In this document: positions 5,147 to 5,388 of the stretch, piece by piece | Numbering within the stretch: the stretch's first letter is position 1 | Layout of the letters: the number at the start of each line of letters is the position of its first letter | From: Phycisphaerae bacterium | GTDB taxonomy: Bacteria > Planctomycetota > Phycisphaerae > JAAYCJ01 | Assembly: GCA_015486815.1 (NCBI GenBank) | Contig: WFQY01000109.1 | Span: forward strand, 1 to 5,388 | Direction of reading: 5' to 3' | DNA length: 5,388 bases | Notes under the pieces: generated by a model | The model's database searches: none | What the model was told of the DNA's origin: nothing | The model's input: only the letters and a program-made list of their open reading frames with translations | Program-made: the position numbers and the translations under genes

Positions 5147-5388
5147 CTACTTTTTCTTTTTGACAGATTTACCTGCCTTTGTCGTAGTCGCTGGTTTTGT
5201 CTTTTTGATATTTATTCTTCTTGCCGACTCAGGCGGCTTAACACCTGCGATTTTCTCCGCTTGCCTAATCAGCTTTTGACGGATTTCTCTTAACTTGCGA
5301 TTCTTTAGCTGAGATTTCAGTCTTGATGCTATCTTCTCGTAAGGAATAATCTCACCTTCTTTGCGATTGGTAACCTTAAATATAAGCC
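5147..5388 (-). CDS. C-terminal end of a probable parvulin-type peptidyl-prolyl isomerase (SurA/PrsA-like), 5' truncated
   Basis: An open frame enters from the right edge and stops with TAG at 5147-5149, giving 80 complete codons of C-terminal sequence. It begins LIFKVTNRKEGEIIPYEKIA and continues with charged helix-like sequence (RLKSQLKNRKLREIRQKLI). This pattern matches the end of many periplasmic parvulin foldases, where the last strand of the isomerase domain (xIxKVxDRK) is followed by a helix with the form PFEEVKxxIRxxL. The final 35 or so residues (VKPPESARR onward) are low-complexity and very basic, ending KSVKKKK. The catalytic domain and any signal peptide lie outside the window, so the family call rests on the tail alone. 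It could instead be another protein with a basic helical end. The stop is 5 bases before the gmk start, making it the upstream gene of the same operon. Confidence 0.5.
   Translation of the reverse strand, partial: LIFKVTNRKEGEIIPYEKIASRLKSQLKNRKLREIRQKLIRQAEKIAGVKPPESARRINIKKTKPATTTKAGKSVKKKK

Overview
The window reads as a chromosomal segment of a mid-GC bacterium, most likely a planctomycete of the Phycisphaerae/Sedimentisphaerales kind. This is an inference from remembered protein character (the omega subunit opening MIEALKDDTIINKVGGRFKL, the FCD-type GntR regulator, the class III aminotransferase type) and was not tested by any search. Coding density is very high. There is no sign of a mobile element, CRISPR array, tRNA or rRNA.

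Layout: bases 1-145 hold no supportable gene, only a weak hairpin. Bases 146-1468 (minus) encode a PLP-dependent class III aminotransferase of the glutamate-1-semialdehyde-like type, probably for a sugar or surface-polymer substrate rather than heme. An intergenic stretch of about 106 bp (1469-1574) separates it from a divergent GntR/FCD regulator (1575-2222, plus). This stretch carries a perfect 8-bp-arm inverted repeat just before the regulator's ribosome binding site, plus a degenerate second copy nearer the aminotransferase. It looks like a self-contained, regulated transcription unit pair.

From 2215 to the right end, everything lies on the minus strand in one tightly packed housekeeping operon. 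In transcription order it runs: C-terminal end of a probable parvulin-type foldase (truncated by the window edge), gmk (guanylate kinase), rpoZ (RNA polymerase omega), coaC (phosphopantothenoylcysteine decarboxylase), coaB (phosphopantothenate-cysteine ligase) and thiL (thiamine-monophosphate kinase). Junctions are 5 bp, a 4-bp overlap (ATGA), 15 bp, 7 bp and a 1-bp overlap (TAATG), so translational coupling is likely. The operon combines nucleotide supply (GDP), transcription machinery, coenzyme A synthesis and thiamine diphosphate synthesis. CoaC and CoaB, which are one bifunctional protein in many bacteria, are separate here. The regulator and thiL converge, and their 3' ends overlap by 8 bp.

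I do not see a clearly new biological system. The most interesting points are the palindromic operator with its second copy, a roughly 2.5-fold excess of the tetramer AGCT that falls at codon boundaries (TTA|GCT, TCA|GCT, ATA|GCT), a missing conserved arginine in the GMP-binding loop of Gmk, and the regulated aminotransferase whose pathway partners lie outside the window.
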